The notes beneath the pieces were generated by a model. It ran no database searches. It saw only the letters and a list, made by a program, of their open reading frames with translations, and was not told where the DNA came from. Both the position numbers and the translations under genes were made by a program. Positions 47,162 to 59,545 of a DNA stretch of 64,000 nucleotides are shown piece by piece. Source of the stretch: Pinus tabuliformis (Eukaryota; Streptophyta; Pinopsida; Pinales; Pinaceae); NCBI GenBank assembly GCA_031772625.1, contig CM062819.1, positions 826,086,503 to 826,150,502 of the forward strand, in the 5' to 3' direction. The first letter of the stretch is position 1; every line of letters begins with the position of its first letter.

Positions 47162-47602
47162 TGATCTGAATGGAAAGTGGCATCTACCCATGGTATTCAT
47201 TCACCCATGGTATTTATCCACCCATAGTGTTCATCCACCCATGCAATCTACCTATGGTATTGTAAGTTGCACCCACCCATGGTATTGTAAGTGGCATATA
47301 CCCATGGTATTCATTCACCCATGGTATTTACCCACCCATGGAATTTACCTATGGTATTGTAACTAAAAAAAGACTATAAGTAATGAGTCACGTTTTGTAA
47401 AAGGATAGATTGTCCATCACAATGTAGATTTTACAATTATTCTCTATTTTAATATATATAAAAAGTTTCTTCGTGGTTTTATTTATCGTGTGTTCTCTTT
47501 TTTTTTTCTGGCATTTCAATTTTTCAGATCTTGGGGTCCTCCCCCCCTAAGATCCATTTCAATTTTTTATATATTAGGGACCTCCCCCCAAGATCTGGAT
47601 CA
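47162..47602 (+). repeat. 3' LTR of the small element
   Basis: 441 bases. Matches the 5' LTR but holds an extra segment at about 47460-47510 and a shorter C run. Ends GGATCA, followed by ATATT. Confidence 0.9.
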
Positions 47603-49076
47603 ATATTTTAGTTCCATTCCTTTATATTTTTTATTGCAACATGTCATATTTTAGGTCTCCCTATTTTTACTTCTAAAACCATATGTAAGTCTAGTTTTTT
47701 CTAATCTTTCAGGAACATACCTTGGTGAATTTAAAACCTTTCAGGACTCCATTACCTTAGAAACTCTCAGAACATGCCTCTTTAGCTTAGTAAATGTATC
47801 ACTTGGTAAGGGCACTTCCTAGCCAAGGCTTAATTCTCTGCAAATGGGGAACATTCCAATTTGTAAGATAAAAAACAAAAAACAATTCATTTACATTTAC
47901 AATGTTTTATTCCTCCCTCTTAGCATGCAATATTTATTTAGAATAGAAATGACCTATTGGAGTTTGAGTTAGTATATTCCCCTTGTTGTGTTGATTGAAT
48001 TTATATCACTATTTGAAAGAACTCATTTGAAACATTGTATATACATCGGTGGTAAATTTAAGTTTTGAACATATTATTGCTTCACTTTCACATCAACTTC
48101 AAAAGAACAACAACGAAGCTCCCCATTTTTACCATCGATGGGAAATTTATGGCAATGACTATATGCAAAGTGAAATCTTCATGGTACTCTTTGAATGCTA
48201 ATTAATCGAGTTTTCATGGGGTGTTTTGTAGCCCCTAGAGACATCACGTGGGTTGAAACGAGACCAATTCCTAAGACATCTTTATGGGTGTCTTAAACAT
48301 TTGCTGGAAATTCACATCAAACTCAATGTTTAATATTTTGAGAGGAAATCGATTCAAAACCTTCCTTAATAGGAGAAATGCAAAGGCCTCATGCAAATTA
48401 TTACTCACAAAAGCATTAACATTAGATCCATTGCAGTCAACATCACATGAACTTGTAGTTTATTAGTCGTTATAGTATATTTGGTAGAAGACTGGAGCAA
48501 GAAGGAAAATCGATGCATAGGGCTTAAATCTAAGAATCTGATGTATCAAAATTCAAATTGAAATGGATGAAATGGAGAATTGAATGGAATGCAAAGATAC
48601 ATGGAGCACATTTTAAGGATTGGATTTCATATGAATATATGCATATTCATTAGCATTAGACCAAGATGAATCCATAAGTTCATGAAAACACTTCTAGCAA
48701 CTACTATTACATGTATTCTAAGAAGAATAATAAGAACATATGGAACAAACACATAAAGAGAACATACTACAGATTTAGATGAGCTGGAATCGCTAAAAAA
48801 ATTTATTAATTTTCCACAAAGAATACATTTCATTGAAAGTAGATGGATCTTCTCTCTTGGAAAAAAAATTCTAAACCCTTGGTTCAGTATCATAAAATTG
48901 TTTTTATAGGGCCTCAGAGGGAGATCCTGTTACAAAATATTCCTTCTTGATTTCATTGTAATCGATAATCATAACAAAAAAATAAACATGCTATGTGGCA
49001 CTGTTGTACTAACTAAACCCTAAATGACTTGTGAAAATAAATTATTTACATAAAATAGGAAATAAAAGTGTCATAA
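47603..49076. other. Unassigned AT-rich sequence
   Basis: No gene, terminal repeat or known domain seen on either strand. Confidence 0.5.
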
Positions 49077-52000
49077 TCAATACGATCTGCGGTATTGCTG
49101 GTCACGATAGGTAGGTTGTGGAGGCTGCATAGATGATTCGATGATTTGCATCACAAGAGGGTTAAAGAACTGCTCGCATAGTTTCCACTGTGCTAGCGCT
49201 GATAGAGGAGCCGAGAAGAATCGTTGATATGAAATTTTTAGGTTGGTCAGACATGTGTAGTTCAATCTAGGTCAAAACAGGGTCTTTACCATCCCCAACA
49301 ACTAAAAGTACCTCTTCAGATAGTTAACCATGATCTTACCCTTCAAAGTGGCAGTCTTCTCAAGGGAAGATTTTACTTTTCTTTTTTCATCCACTGGTCT
49401 TTGACTATATTGTTCCCAATGGATCAGCACTCACCCAAAGTTCCAACAGCTGGGTAACCCTTCCCTGACAATCCTCTCAAACTCAGTGTTAAAGGCAACC
49501 ACGTTATTGATACCATCTCTAGGTACTCCTCATCTTTGACTCTAGCCTCCTCCTTCTAGACAACCTTAGAAATATCCATGATATAAGTTACTTTGTCCAC
49601 TACATTTATGGGCCTCATGTCATTGAGTGGCCTCTCATTCAAAAACTGAATGAACCTTTTGGCAATCTGGGGTTTTTTTCTCCCTCCTCTTTAGATGACA
49701 GGAAGATTTCTTCATAGTATTTGATTACAATCCTCTGTTCATCCATCAAGGTTCTATACACCCATTGGTTCACTACTCTTCAATGATATCATCCCAGGTT
49801 AGTTGCTTGGCTTGTAGTAGGGACATGTTTCCTTTAAGCTTTGCCTCTAACTCAAATATGTCTTGGTTTTCTACCTATAGATTCTTATCAATGATTTAGG
49901 CATTTGTCTTAGCAGTCACCAATTGTTTCTCTTTCTGTGTTAGGATTCTCTGAGCAACATCTAGATCGTTCTGCACCCTTTTAAGCTCCCCCTCTGAAAG
50001 TTGGAGCTCAATGAGGGTCTTAGTGAATTTTTCAATTCGATTTTGAGGATCTTCAGGCACTATCACCACACATATATATGAGTTTATTCTCCTTTAAAGC
50101 TCTCTTGCTTAGTGCTGAACGGCCACAATTTCATTATTACTATCAATGAACTCTTTTTCTAGGATCTCCTTCTCTTCTTCCACCTATACAAGTTCTTTGG
50201 ATTGAACATGCTCACTACCTAGCATCTTCATATTATGCCTAAGATCCTTGATTTTGTCTAGGAATTTTGAAGGAGGGCTTCAAAAGTAGTTTTATCTTTA
50301 GGATTCACTCCTACATTCATGACCATCTCCTTGAAGCTGTCATTCTATATGTGGAGAGCCTTTGAGTTGGCTCTCTCTTACTTCAAACTAGTTGCAACCT
50401 TTTCGAGCAACTTCTCTGCCTTGCTTATGGTCATTGCGCTCCAGTTGAGCTCGCTATACAGCATCTTACCAACTTGCTTATGGAAATTTATCTTATCTGG
50501 CAGGGGAACACTTGTTAAGTCCACTAAAACATCCAAGTATTTGAACTGAGAAACTAAAGGAAAATATTGTACCAGTGGGTGTTGTAGTGAAAAATTCAAC
50601 CAATTTCTTTTTAAATCCATAGTAGCTAATAGCATGGTCTAGTATCGAATTGAGTGAGGTTCCATTTGTTGTTGCATCTCCTCTCCCACCTTCTTATTTA
50701 TTTCTTAAATGGCCTTTATAGTGGGCCAACTTGACCCAGTAATAGTTGCACCTCCTTTTGCACCTAAAATATCCACCTCTGAAGAGGATGGGGCAGTAGC
50801 TTGTGATGGATCCTCCAAGGTCACTTGGAAGCCCGGTTCATCTCACCTTGTTTCCACTAGACTGGTTTCAAGTTCTTCTTATTCTGTCCCCTAGGTTTTT
50901 GCCTTTTTAGTTTCATGTATATCCTCCATCTTTATATCTCCAGTTTGGTTCGCCATCCTCTTTTGCACTTTGTCCTTGGTTACTGGAGGCTTGCTCTCCA
51001 TCTTTATATCCATAGGCCATCAATCAAGATTAGCTTTCCATTAAATTTCAGGCCTATTATCATGTTCATAAGTTGAATATTTTATCTTCTCCCTCCTTTG
51101 AGAAATGCCACCATGAGGGTCATAATGCCAGACATCCCCTTGGTTGAATTCATTTTCCTGAGTAATGCTTCAACTCCCTTGATGGCCTGATTGGAATTGG
51201 CAAATAAAGGCCCCATGGTATTTCCTAATTTAAACATATTTCCCTTCTTTGCAGTGACAAAGTGGATCTGGTCCACATTGAGACTTTGCCTGATGAATTC
51301 TAGAGAAAATAACCTCATAGACATCAACATATGTAGATGGTAAGGGGGAAGTTCACAACCATAAACCCTGATCTCTGTGTGATCCTAAAAAATATACCAG
51401 TCCCCTACCCTAGTATCTTTGGTAAGATGGAGAATCTCTCTTTGTTGGGGGAGAACCTTGCGGGGAGAAAAACAATGGATAATCTTATATGCAATAGCCA
51501 TATAAGTTGATATAAATTGAGAGTAACCACCGAGAAGTTGGCCTCTTTCTAAAATCAATGTCCCAATCAAACACATATTTCCTCCACTTGTTGCAATCTA
51601 ACAAGATAATGCCCCAACACTCAAACTCATCTACATGGTGTCGGCCGGATAAATCATTCTTGCGGACAAGACCGATCTCCCTAGTATCAACTGATATCTA
51701 GCGACAAGCAGAACAAGCAAATCTACCTTTCTCTAAATATTGCGATTTATAAATAAAAACCAAGAGGTGTTTTAGACCCTACCTTAAGTCCAACGCTAGT
51801 TTGTGGCAGCCACGCTTCAACCATCCGAATGAGTTTCCTTTTGAGAACTTGCAAACACAAACAAGCACACAGCAAATAACACCTGCATAGCCAATATAAT
51901 AAATCATATTCATCATGGTGATCAAGGAATCCATGAAATAAACCATAAGAGATAGCTTATAGAGAAAAATAAACTTGATTGTATTAACTTTAAACAAAGA

Positions 52001-53759
52001 AGAACTTTACAACCTTGGTGCCTTGATGTTGTACAAGCTCCTCCCAGGGTCCAAGCAAGAATCTCCTCTACTTTGACAAGCTTCACACTCTTCCCAATGA
52101 GATCAAAAGGTATGTAATCTCTCCTCTCAAGCTCAATTAGGAAGTCTAAATTCCAACAGCATTTACCCTAAAAAATACTCAGCTTGCAACCTCTTCAGTA
52201 ACCAGCCTAATGCCTCATTTTATAGTGCAAAGGGAGGAAGTTACAGGTCCACCTATGAAGGGATAGGGTCCTCCTTCAAAGGGATAAGCTCCTCACATTA
52301 AGGGGTTAGCTCCTTTAGTTATGGGATGCATGAACATCAAAGGAGTGAACTTGCCACCTCAAGATTCCCTCTAGAAGCTTCCAGAAATAACCCAAAGTGA
52401 GTTTTTAAGAATGTACTTGCGCCTTTTTGACTTTTACAGGGTTCTGCACCCATTACACAGAAACAGAGTGGGCTGGTTTGCAGGGGACATGATCAAGGGG
52501 TGCAGGACCACAGGTAATGCTAAGAGAAAGTGCGGAACCCGAGTTTTAGAGATTTTTAAGGACTTTCTCTCATTTTTCAAGGCTTGACATGAAGAGCTAA
52601 GGTTTAAGACTTGCATAGGAGGAAAGTATGAATGGTGGTAGACACACACTGACTGTAGAATGCCATGGTGCCAATATTTTGTGTAACACATGGGTATACA
52701 CAAAAAAATAGAACAACAAAGAATAGTACCTAAAATAGGATGTGGTGGAAAAATGGTGCAACTGAAATCTTATGGCATTAGATAGGTAAGATAGAATATC
52801 AAATAGGTGGCCAGGATGCATAATTTTCCTTAAAAACCCCAAGGTGGATTTTTTCACTATGTTGGCATCATCATCCCCCAGAAAATGGGAAATTAGGGAT
52901 AGGATGGGTTGGATAGGTTCAGTAAATATGGTGATAGGGAACTTGTTAGATATAGGAAGAGCTTGTAGGCCAAGGGCCAGGACCATTTGCATGAAAGATT
53001 GTTGGTCATTTTTTGGGAGGGTAGAGTAATGATAAACTAATGTGACATAAGTAAACTGTTGGGGTTCTGGAGAACTGGGGTAAACCAAGTCCTTTTGAAT
53101 CATCTTTGGGGTCACTTTGAGAATTTTAGCCCCAGAGGAGGAAAAAAAGAAATTCTTTTTGTAAATGTAGGTTGCGGCCAATCAAGAGATGTCTTTGAGA
53201 AAATGGTACACAGAAGGTGGGAATTGGTAGTATAGGCTGGAGTCAACTACCTGGAATGGGTCTTGCCCCCTAACATGGTTGCCATACAGGTAAAAATAGA
53301 GGTTATAAAGGTGGTAGGCATAGGCAAGGTCAACAATCTGTGCCTCTGTGTCCATGAGGTAAACACTGGAAGAGGGTTTGTCCTCTCTAGACTTTGGGGT
53401 CTCGGGAGCCTCTTTCTTCATTTCTTACAAGTATCTAAGCAATTTAAAGGTGGATAGGATTAGTAGGTTTCTTAGTTGTCATGGAGCATGCTGAAAAAAA
53501 TGTCGGGAGGAGGTACTTGATCAATTGAGCTCGAACGACATTCTGGACAAGCGACCGGCGAGAGAGCAGCGTAACTAAGAAACATATTTGAAAATGGTGA
53601 GGTGGGTAGGATTTTATAAATTGAGTGGTAGAAATAGTCAGTTAATGTGGAAATGACGTCATGGGAGGGACACGTGGTTGGGTGAGATTGGGCGATGACA
53701 GGGATAGGTGGACAGGAGAGGGGGTGGGTAGAGTCAATGTTATACCTTTGAATCTGCAC
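49077..53759 (-). pseudogene. Decayed copy of the unit C protein family
   Basis: Minus-strand pieces in order. 53421-52597 is one frame with a single TGA at about 53182: TEAQIVDLAYAYHLYNLYFY, FLGDDDANIVKKSTLGFLRK, LFDILSYLSNAIRF and FRYYSLLFYFF. After about 1 kb of non-matching sequence, 51576-51082 gives AIAYKIIHCFSP, VGDWYIF, TEIRVYGCELPPYHL and MRLFSLEFIRQ. Then comes a charged, heptad-like region at about 50640-49860 and a Pro/Gln/Tyr-rich end at 49265-49077. Shared spacing with unit C: LWGQHDSAKF / FLGDDDANIV, YVMDWANILSD / LFDILSYLSN, VGSWF / VGDWY, and RLFGNPTKPHVL / RVYGCELPPYHL. Similarity is judged by eye. The first 290 bases (53472-53759) may be leader. Heavily mutated; function unknown. 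Confidence 0.6.
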
Positions 53760-53858
53760 TCACTTGAAAAGGTGTCCACTGATTGGCCCACGTGGCACAT
53801 GGTCCCCACTCCTAGCATCCTCTGGTGGGTCAGATAGTGGGAAATCGGACCCAGTGCT

Positions 53859-53915
53859 CCCCCCCGAATGAATCTGGATCGTCAGATCCAGATATGAAGA
53901 TTCATTCTTGGGGGG
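53859..53915. repeat. Imperfect inverted repeat (hairpin)
   Basis: CCCCCCGAATGAATC and TGGATC on the left face GATCCA and GATTCATTCTTGGGGGG on the right, with TATGAA as an extra block in the right arm. It lies in GC-richer sequence upstream of the minus-strand frame. Confidence 0.75.
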
Positions 53916-55005
53916 CAACTTGTTTATCGCCCAAGTAGGTTACCCACCCAAAATGCTTCAGGGGGTGGTGTTACCAATCCATTTGGGCACATCACTCCCA
54001 TCATCCATATCAGTGTTTTAGGGCTCATCAAACCCTAATTCTAGTTGCTACATGCCCTAAACAAGTCACCCTTTTGAATGCCTCCTTCCCAGATAGTTTC
54101 ATGACTTGAAGACATCCGGAAAAGACCTCTAGAGGGACCAACGCAAGTAGGCCCATTTAAGGGTGTGTTGTAGAGCAGTTGAGTCCATGCTAAGGTGCTC
54201 TGCAGAGCACTTAGGCCCTCTTTAACCTGCGGTGGGTGAGATTGAGTGAAATTCACATAGGGTTTGGGGAATATTCTTATCTCTTGGAGTCATCTAGAAA
54301 TTTCCCTAACTTTTCAACTCCTATGAGCTCGAAAATGGATAAGGAATGAGTTAAGATGCAACCTATCCTCTCATCCCTTCCTCCATGGAACTAATTCTAA
54401 GTATGGAAGGCCATTCAATACCCCCATTTATGACATAACCTCCTTCATCTTCCTATAAATTGAACACTCATCTAAGTGATCAGGGGTTGGACTATGTTGA
54501 ATTGTAAGGAGATAATGTTGCTATGAGAATTGACTTTGAAACAAGTATTGTTATGCTACAAGTTTGTCATGCTTTTGATGTGATGTGGATGGGATACAAG
54601 CTGGAGGAGTGACTTCAAATCATACTTGATGGTTGTAATTCCTTCTTCTATTAAATAAAGTATTTGAACCTTTTTCCCATATTCTTATCTTGTTATATGA
54701 TGCTTATATGTGTGAATGTACCTGATTCCATTTACTTGTATTCAATAGATATTTTTCTTTGGTTGGTTCTTTGTCTTTTGTTGATGTTTATAGGTACTTC
54801 TCAAGCGTGTTAAGTACAGGAAGGAGTGACAGGATTGATACAAAGGAGACAAGAGGAAAGAAGAACTACAAGTAGGTCTTCTCATCTTCTTTTTCTTATC
54901 TATTGCTTATAGGAAAAGGATGAAGTGCTTTAAACTGTTGTTCTAGATATGGCTACGTATTTAGGGAATTAGTATTTATTTGTATATACCAAATTCTCCA
55001 AAACA
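53916..55005 (+). repeat. Element G 5' LTR, visible 3' part
   Basis: The LTR end is set by the PBS at 55008. A TATA-like CTATAAAT near 54454 and AATAAA near 54653 fit U3 and R positions. The LTR start could not be fixed, so the left limit given is arbitrary, and a partner LTR lies outside the window. A perfect 16-bp palindrome GTGCTCTGCAGAGCAC lies at 54195-54210. Confidence 0.5.
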
Positions 55006-55007
55006 AA

Positions 55008-55027
55008 TTGGAGACTCCAATGGGGAT
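55008..55027 (+). promoter_or_regulatory. Element G primer-binding site
   Basis: TTGGAGACTCCAATGGGGAT. Resembles the TGGCGACTCC-A-TGGGGA sites used by many plant Ty3/gypsy elements. Confidence 0.7.
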
Positions 55028-56424
55028 AAGTCATCCTTCCTAGTAGCTTATCCACCTCCTAGGACACTCTTGTAGACCCTACTTGTGTTCATTGATTGTA
55101 TTTCAGCTCTTTTGCATTGAATTTTGGTCCAAATCTATGTCAAATTGCCTCTTGAAATGGCTCACCGTCACTAGTGCAGGTCTGTGAGGGACATAGTGCA
55201 CTGCAAAGCACCCTTGGCTTAGGGATAGTGCTTTGAAGCACACTAACACCCATTCAGGGTTGCGCTGATCCTCCTAGGGTCAGTTTCCCACCTTTGGATT
55301 GAGTTTTTGCCAAATTTCCTCTGTTTGATTGCCTATTGATTGATCAGTGAATGTCATGCCTCAGAAAACAAGTTTTTATCACCTTTGCTAGCCCTATTTT
55401 GACTTGGTTGATTAATGTTGTTTAAATGTTTTCTTTGTCATTATTGATCCATAGTCAAAGTTAGATTATAGTCGATTAATCTTTGCTCGAAAGAAAGTGT
55501 TGTAAAAGTCTTCTTTTCCTTCGAAATAGAACTATTGTAAATTATTCATTCTTGTTAAAGATTGATTGAGTGTATGTGAATTAGTTTCCTTTTGTTCATA
55601 TTCACATTAAGGAAATTGAAAAGAAATACATGCATTTTGCATTGAAAACTTTGTGTGTGCTCATAGGAATAGTTTAGGGAAATTGCATTAGATTGTTCTC
55701 TTTTCTCTTTGATCAAAAGAAATCTAATTGCTCTATCCCTATTAGCTAAGACTTTCATTGTTAAATTGATGGAAAGAATGGTTATCATAATAGTTGCATT
55801 CCTAGGAATTTCGTAATACATCACATGGTGAATTTGAAAGGAAAATTACTAAGCAAGATCAACTTAAAATTAATATCAATTTACCTAATGGAGCATTGTC
55901 ACCTAATGAAAACATTTAGTGGTTCTAGGCTAGAGACGTGTTCTAGCATCATAAAACAAAGTAGTTGTTGCTAACTTGTCTGCAATACATCCTGAGTGTG
56001 ATACCTCATTCCACGTATGTGAGTATATCGTAGCTCGTCCACTTACCTTCGGGTATATAGGGGGGTGTTACAGTACATAAAGTATATGGGAATGCTCTCA
56101 CTGTGCAGTTTTGCATTAGACAACACTTATACGAATTGGGCCTCCATGTACATTTAGGTATATATGGGAGGAAAAAACTAGGTTGATATCCATCCTTAGG
56201 TAACTGAGTCGGCCGCCTTGTACATTGTGATACATTGAACACAACATTCGGGGAGATTACTTGCCCATACTTCTTAGTTCGCCAGGAGGTATTCTGTAGT
56301 TCACAATTGTTTGGTAAACCTTTTGCCTAGTTTACCCCTTTTTTGTTTATTTTGTTTTTTGTAATAAAATTAATTATTAATCATAGAGGAACATCAACCC
56401 TTACCCTGTCATTCGCGGAGAGTA
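55028..56424 (+). other. Element G leader
   Basis: Non-coding. GTGCACTGCAAAGCAC (about 55195) and GTGCTTTGAAGCAC (about 55230) echo the palindrome at 54195. Two blocks near 56050-56180 share TATATRGG-type motifs. Confidence 0.5.
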
Positions 56425-58799
56425 GTGATTAAACCACATTTTTCACCTGAAGATACACCTATTCGGTCAAAGCCGTCTTGTTTAACTAAGTCAAGTACAT
56501 TAAGAACTCCTGGTTTTTCATCTGAATTACTAGAATCATCCATTTCGGTAAGTATTGAGACTCCAATTACTCCAAATATATCTGGTACATCTGTTACTGA
56601 AGAAGAAGATTCACAATTACCTGAGGACACTGTAATTGATACTACTGTAACAGTAACCGAAGTTGTTCAACAACAAGTTGATCCTCAACTAGAAGTTGCT
56701 CAACAGGAAATTACTTCTGAACTTGAATTAGTTCAACTAGAAGATAATCCAGAACCTATCACAATTCAAACAAAAGTTACTTTTGAAACTGAAGTTGTTC
56801 AGGAACCTCTCCCTGAAACTGTTGTTCTTTTACCAAAACATCTGGAGTTTGAATTTGAACATTCAGAAGTTTTTAATTTACCTGAAGACGATCAACTGGT
56901 TAACCCTCAGACATCAGTAACTACTGAAACTTCCACTTTACCAACACCAGAAGTCTTTACGGACCTGATGGTGAAGTTCTTCCACCTAGTTTAATTGTTA
57001 TTAAGGGAGAATTTGAAGAAGATACTACACCTGGAACCCCATTCCATTTTTGAACCGAGCTTTATATTTACTCTCATACTCCTCATTTTACTGCTTCTTT
57101 TGATCCCACTTCTTTTTGAGTACCCATTGATTCTTTAGGACATCTATTGGGTCAGTTAACTATGGCTGAACAATCATCAACATCTCAGATTGTATCATCT
57201 GATGCAGTTGCGACATAATTTTCTGTCGCAACCTCTTCGATGTTTTCTACTACTCCTGTGTCACATCTATATGGTGAAACGTCCATCCCAATTGGTTACC
57301 AATCTTCATTTGGAACCCACTCAAGGGTTGCTTCTATGCCATGGTCATCACCCATGTCCTCAACCAGAATTTTACTGGTTCTTCATTTACAGGAACTCAA
57401 CAGTTTGATCCTGCATATCAATATCAAACTGGGCAATCTAGTCAACAATGACCTATGTATCCATTACATACTGGATTGCCACCATATGGAAAGCAATATG
57501 TTTATTCACCTTATCCTCCATATTCTGGAGGACCATCATATGGTAGTATCCCATTGTATACAGATCAGTCTAGAAGTTGAGTCTGTCAATGGCAACCAAC
57601 AATGCCAGTTTAACTGAGGCTTGTGTATCCAACAGAACCAATGTAAACTGCGTCAGCTATTCCTACTATACCTATTGTTTCCACTGTACCGCAGTCACAA
57701 GTTCAAATGGTTGTATCTCAACCTGTACAAACTAGACCTTCTACCCCACAACCACAAGTTTCGATTCAGGAAGTCCAAGTTTCTCAGGCCGTTGTACAAC
57801 AACCGCTTGTGTCCGAGGTCCATCAACCTCAGGTTAGTGTACCTTTATCTGGAAGTGACTCGGGCTTACACAAGTATAGTTTATTCACAACCTAGTCAAC
57901 CTTACATTGCTGGGTAAAAACAATAGTTGAATCAACAATAATTGTACCAACAACAACAACAGTTGATTCAACAACCGTGGCAATGCCAATATCAACAACC
58001 TCAAATCCAGCAATTCCAACCCCTGTTTGGACCTGCCCAACAAGGTCAACCTGGGTTTGGACAATATCAAGCTTACCAAGGTCCTTATCAGCAAGGCTTT
58101 GCTGGTTATGGACAACCACAAATTCAACTTGGTTATCAACAACCACCTTATACCAAATTTGTTCAACAACCACCTTATCAAGGTTACCAAATACAGATAC
58201 CCTATGCTGGTATGCAAAGACCTATTGCTCAGGAAATTCCATCATATCTTGAGTATTCTCAAACTAACTTGAATCGACAATTTCCGTTTGTATCAAATCT
58301 TGAATTACTAGATTTAAACCGGCTCACTAATGATCCAATTTTATATGCACCTTGGTGGCCGATAATTCTGCATAAGCTACCTTCTGACATTTCGAAATTC
58401 AATGGAAATCTAGGAGAAGACCCATCAAATCATGTCATGAATTTTCATTTGTGGTGTTCATCAAACTCCTTAAATAATGACCTAGTTAGACTCCGTCTTT
58501 TCTAAATAACGCTTATTGGTCCGGCTACGAAGTGGTACATTGAGTTACCACGAGCTTCTTTTGACAACTTTACGACTTTAGCCACTACATTTTTGACCCA
58601 CTTCCAATTACCTATTAGATACGAGACTGGAACGGAACTCCTAACCAACTCTAAACAGACAACTGCTACTCGTATATTAGATCATATTCATGAGTGGCGG
58701 TGTCATCATCGAATAGTTAAGACTTATGTTCCTGATCACCTTTTGGCTAAGTGGTTTGTAAAATCTTTGCTACCATCAATCACCAATGATCCAAGTGGA
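56425..58799 (+). pseudogene. Element G gag with acidic and Gln-rich N-terminal part
   Basis: Begins near 56425 with an acidic, Glu/Thr/Val-rich stretch (to 56994) containing repeats of EVVQQ, EVAQQE and ELVQLED. A frame-shifted, Pro/Gln/Tyr-rich region follows (57700-58200, with QQQQLIQQPWQ and GYGQPQIQLGYQQPPY). The capsid core from about 58350 reads WPIILHKLPSDISKFNGN, GEDPSNHVMNFHLWCSSNSL, stop at 58503, ATKWYIELPRASFDNFTTLA and LTHFQLPIRYETGTELLT, then ILDHIHEWRCHHRI: a clear Ty3/gypsy gag. It is cut at 58799 by element F; the rest should lie beyond the window. Confidence 0.85.
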
Positions 58800-59407
58800 T
58801 GTTGGTGGCCACCCACATGTCCCATTTGGACCCCCCAAAACTATCTCTTTCAATTTTTCAGTTTCCGTAATTGTAGCACAATTTACTATTTTTAGCAGTT
58901 TTTTAGGTCCTAAACTTCCAGAGCTGTTTTGAGGCCCTAAACAATGTTTTTTTGGGAAATCTAGGAGTAACATGGGACCACAGACCAATGTTTCTCTTCC
59001 CAAAGTTATATTTCTTGGATAGATCTTTCTAATGAGCTATTGTACGCATCAAACGGAGATCAGGTGCCAAAGTTACAACCCCGGGAAATTGATGTACCAA
59101 TTTACCCAAACAGGGCCCACAATTTGGCGTTTCATCTTCTAGGGTTAGGTTTTAGGATTTTAAAGGTTTTCCATTATTTCTCAACAATAAATAGACCTTT
59201 GAGCCTCATTGTAATAAAGTTCAGAGGCATGTAGCTGCCACATCTCTTCTTAGAGATAAGCTACCATCGCCCTAACTGGTTTACTTCGATTTATGTTTGT
59301 AAGCATATTTCAGTATTTTACATTAATGAAATGAAGTATTATTTCCATTGCATATTTGTATATGGATACCTCTGTATTTTGTTGAGTTCCTGTTTAAATT
59401 CGGATCA
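58800..59407 (+). repeat. Element F 5' LTR (608 bp)
   Basis: Begins TGTTGGTGGCC and ends CGGATCA, placed by the PBS and by the break in the element G gag. The left flank is GTGGA (58795-58799). AATAAA-type signals lie at 59188 and 59213. The 3' partner is outside the window. Confidence 0.8.
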
Positions 59408-59408
59408 G

Positions 59409-59424
59409 TGGTATTAGAGCGCAC
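59409..59424 (+). promoter_or_regulatory. Element F primer-binding site
   Basis: TGGTATTAGAGCGCAC, one base after the LTR; one change from the initiator-Met site TGGTATCAGAGC. Confidence 0.9.
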
Positions 59425-59545
59425 TATTTTTTTCTCTAGTATTAGAGTGGTCTGCATGTCCCTAACAAGGTCGGGATATAAGGAGTTAGGGGTTGAACTG
59501 GTCGAACCTTTGCAAGACCAGCCTCATAAATCCTGATGACCTCCC

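Larger units (their letters stand above)
45525..47602 (+). mobile_element. Small non-coding LTR retrotransposon (2.08 kb)
   Basis: LTRs 45525-45919 and 47162-47602 begin TGATC and end ATCA, with a perfect 5-bp duplication ATATT on both sides. PBS TGGTATCAGATCTAGG at 45921 and PPT AAAGAGGGAGGA before the 3' LTR give + orientation. The 1.2-kb interior has no coding capacity, only duplicated blocks, so it must move with enzymes from another element (SMART/TRIM-like, somewhat larger). Confidence 0.9.

Noticed and set aside
47603-49076. Short frames of 60-88 codons
   Set aside because: No domain, no partner frames, composition like intergenic DNA.
57885-58217. Val/Leu-rich minus-strand frames of 93-110 codons
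   Set aside because: Shadow of the Gln/Pro-rich gag region on the opposite strand.
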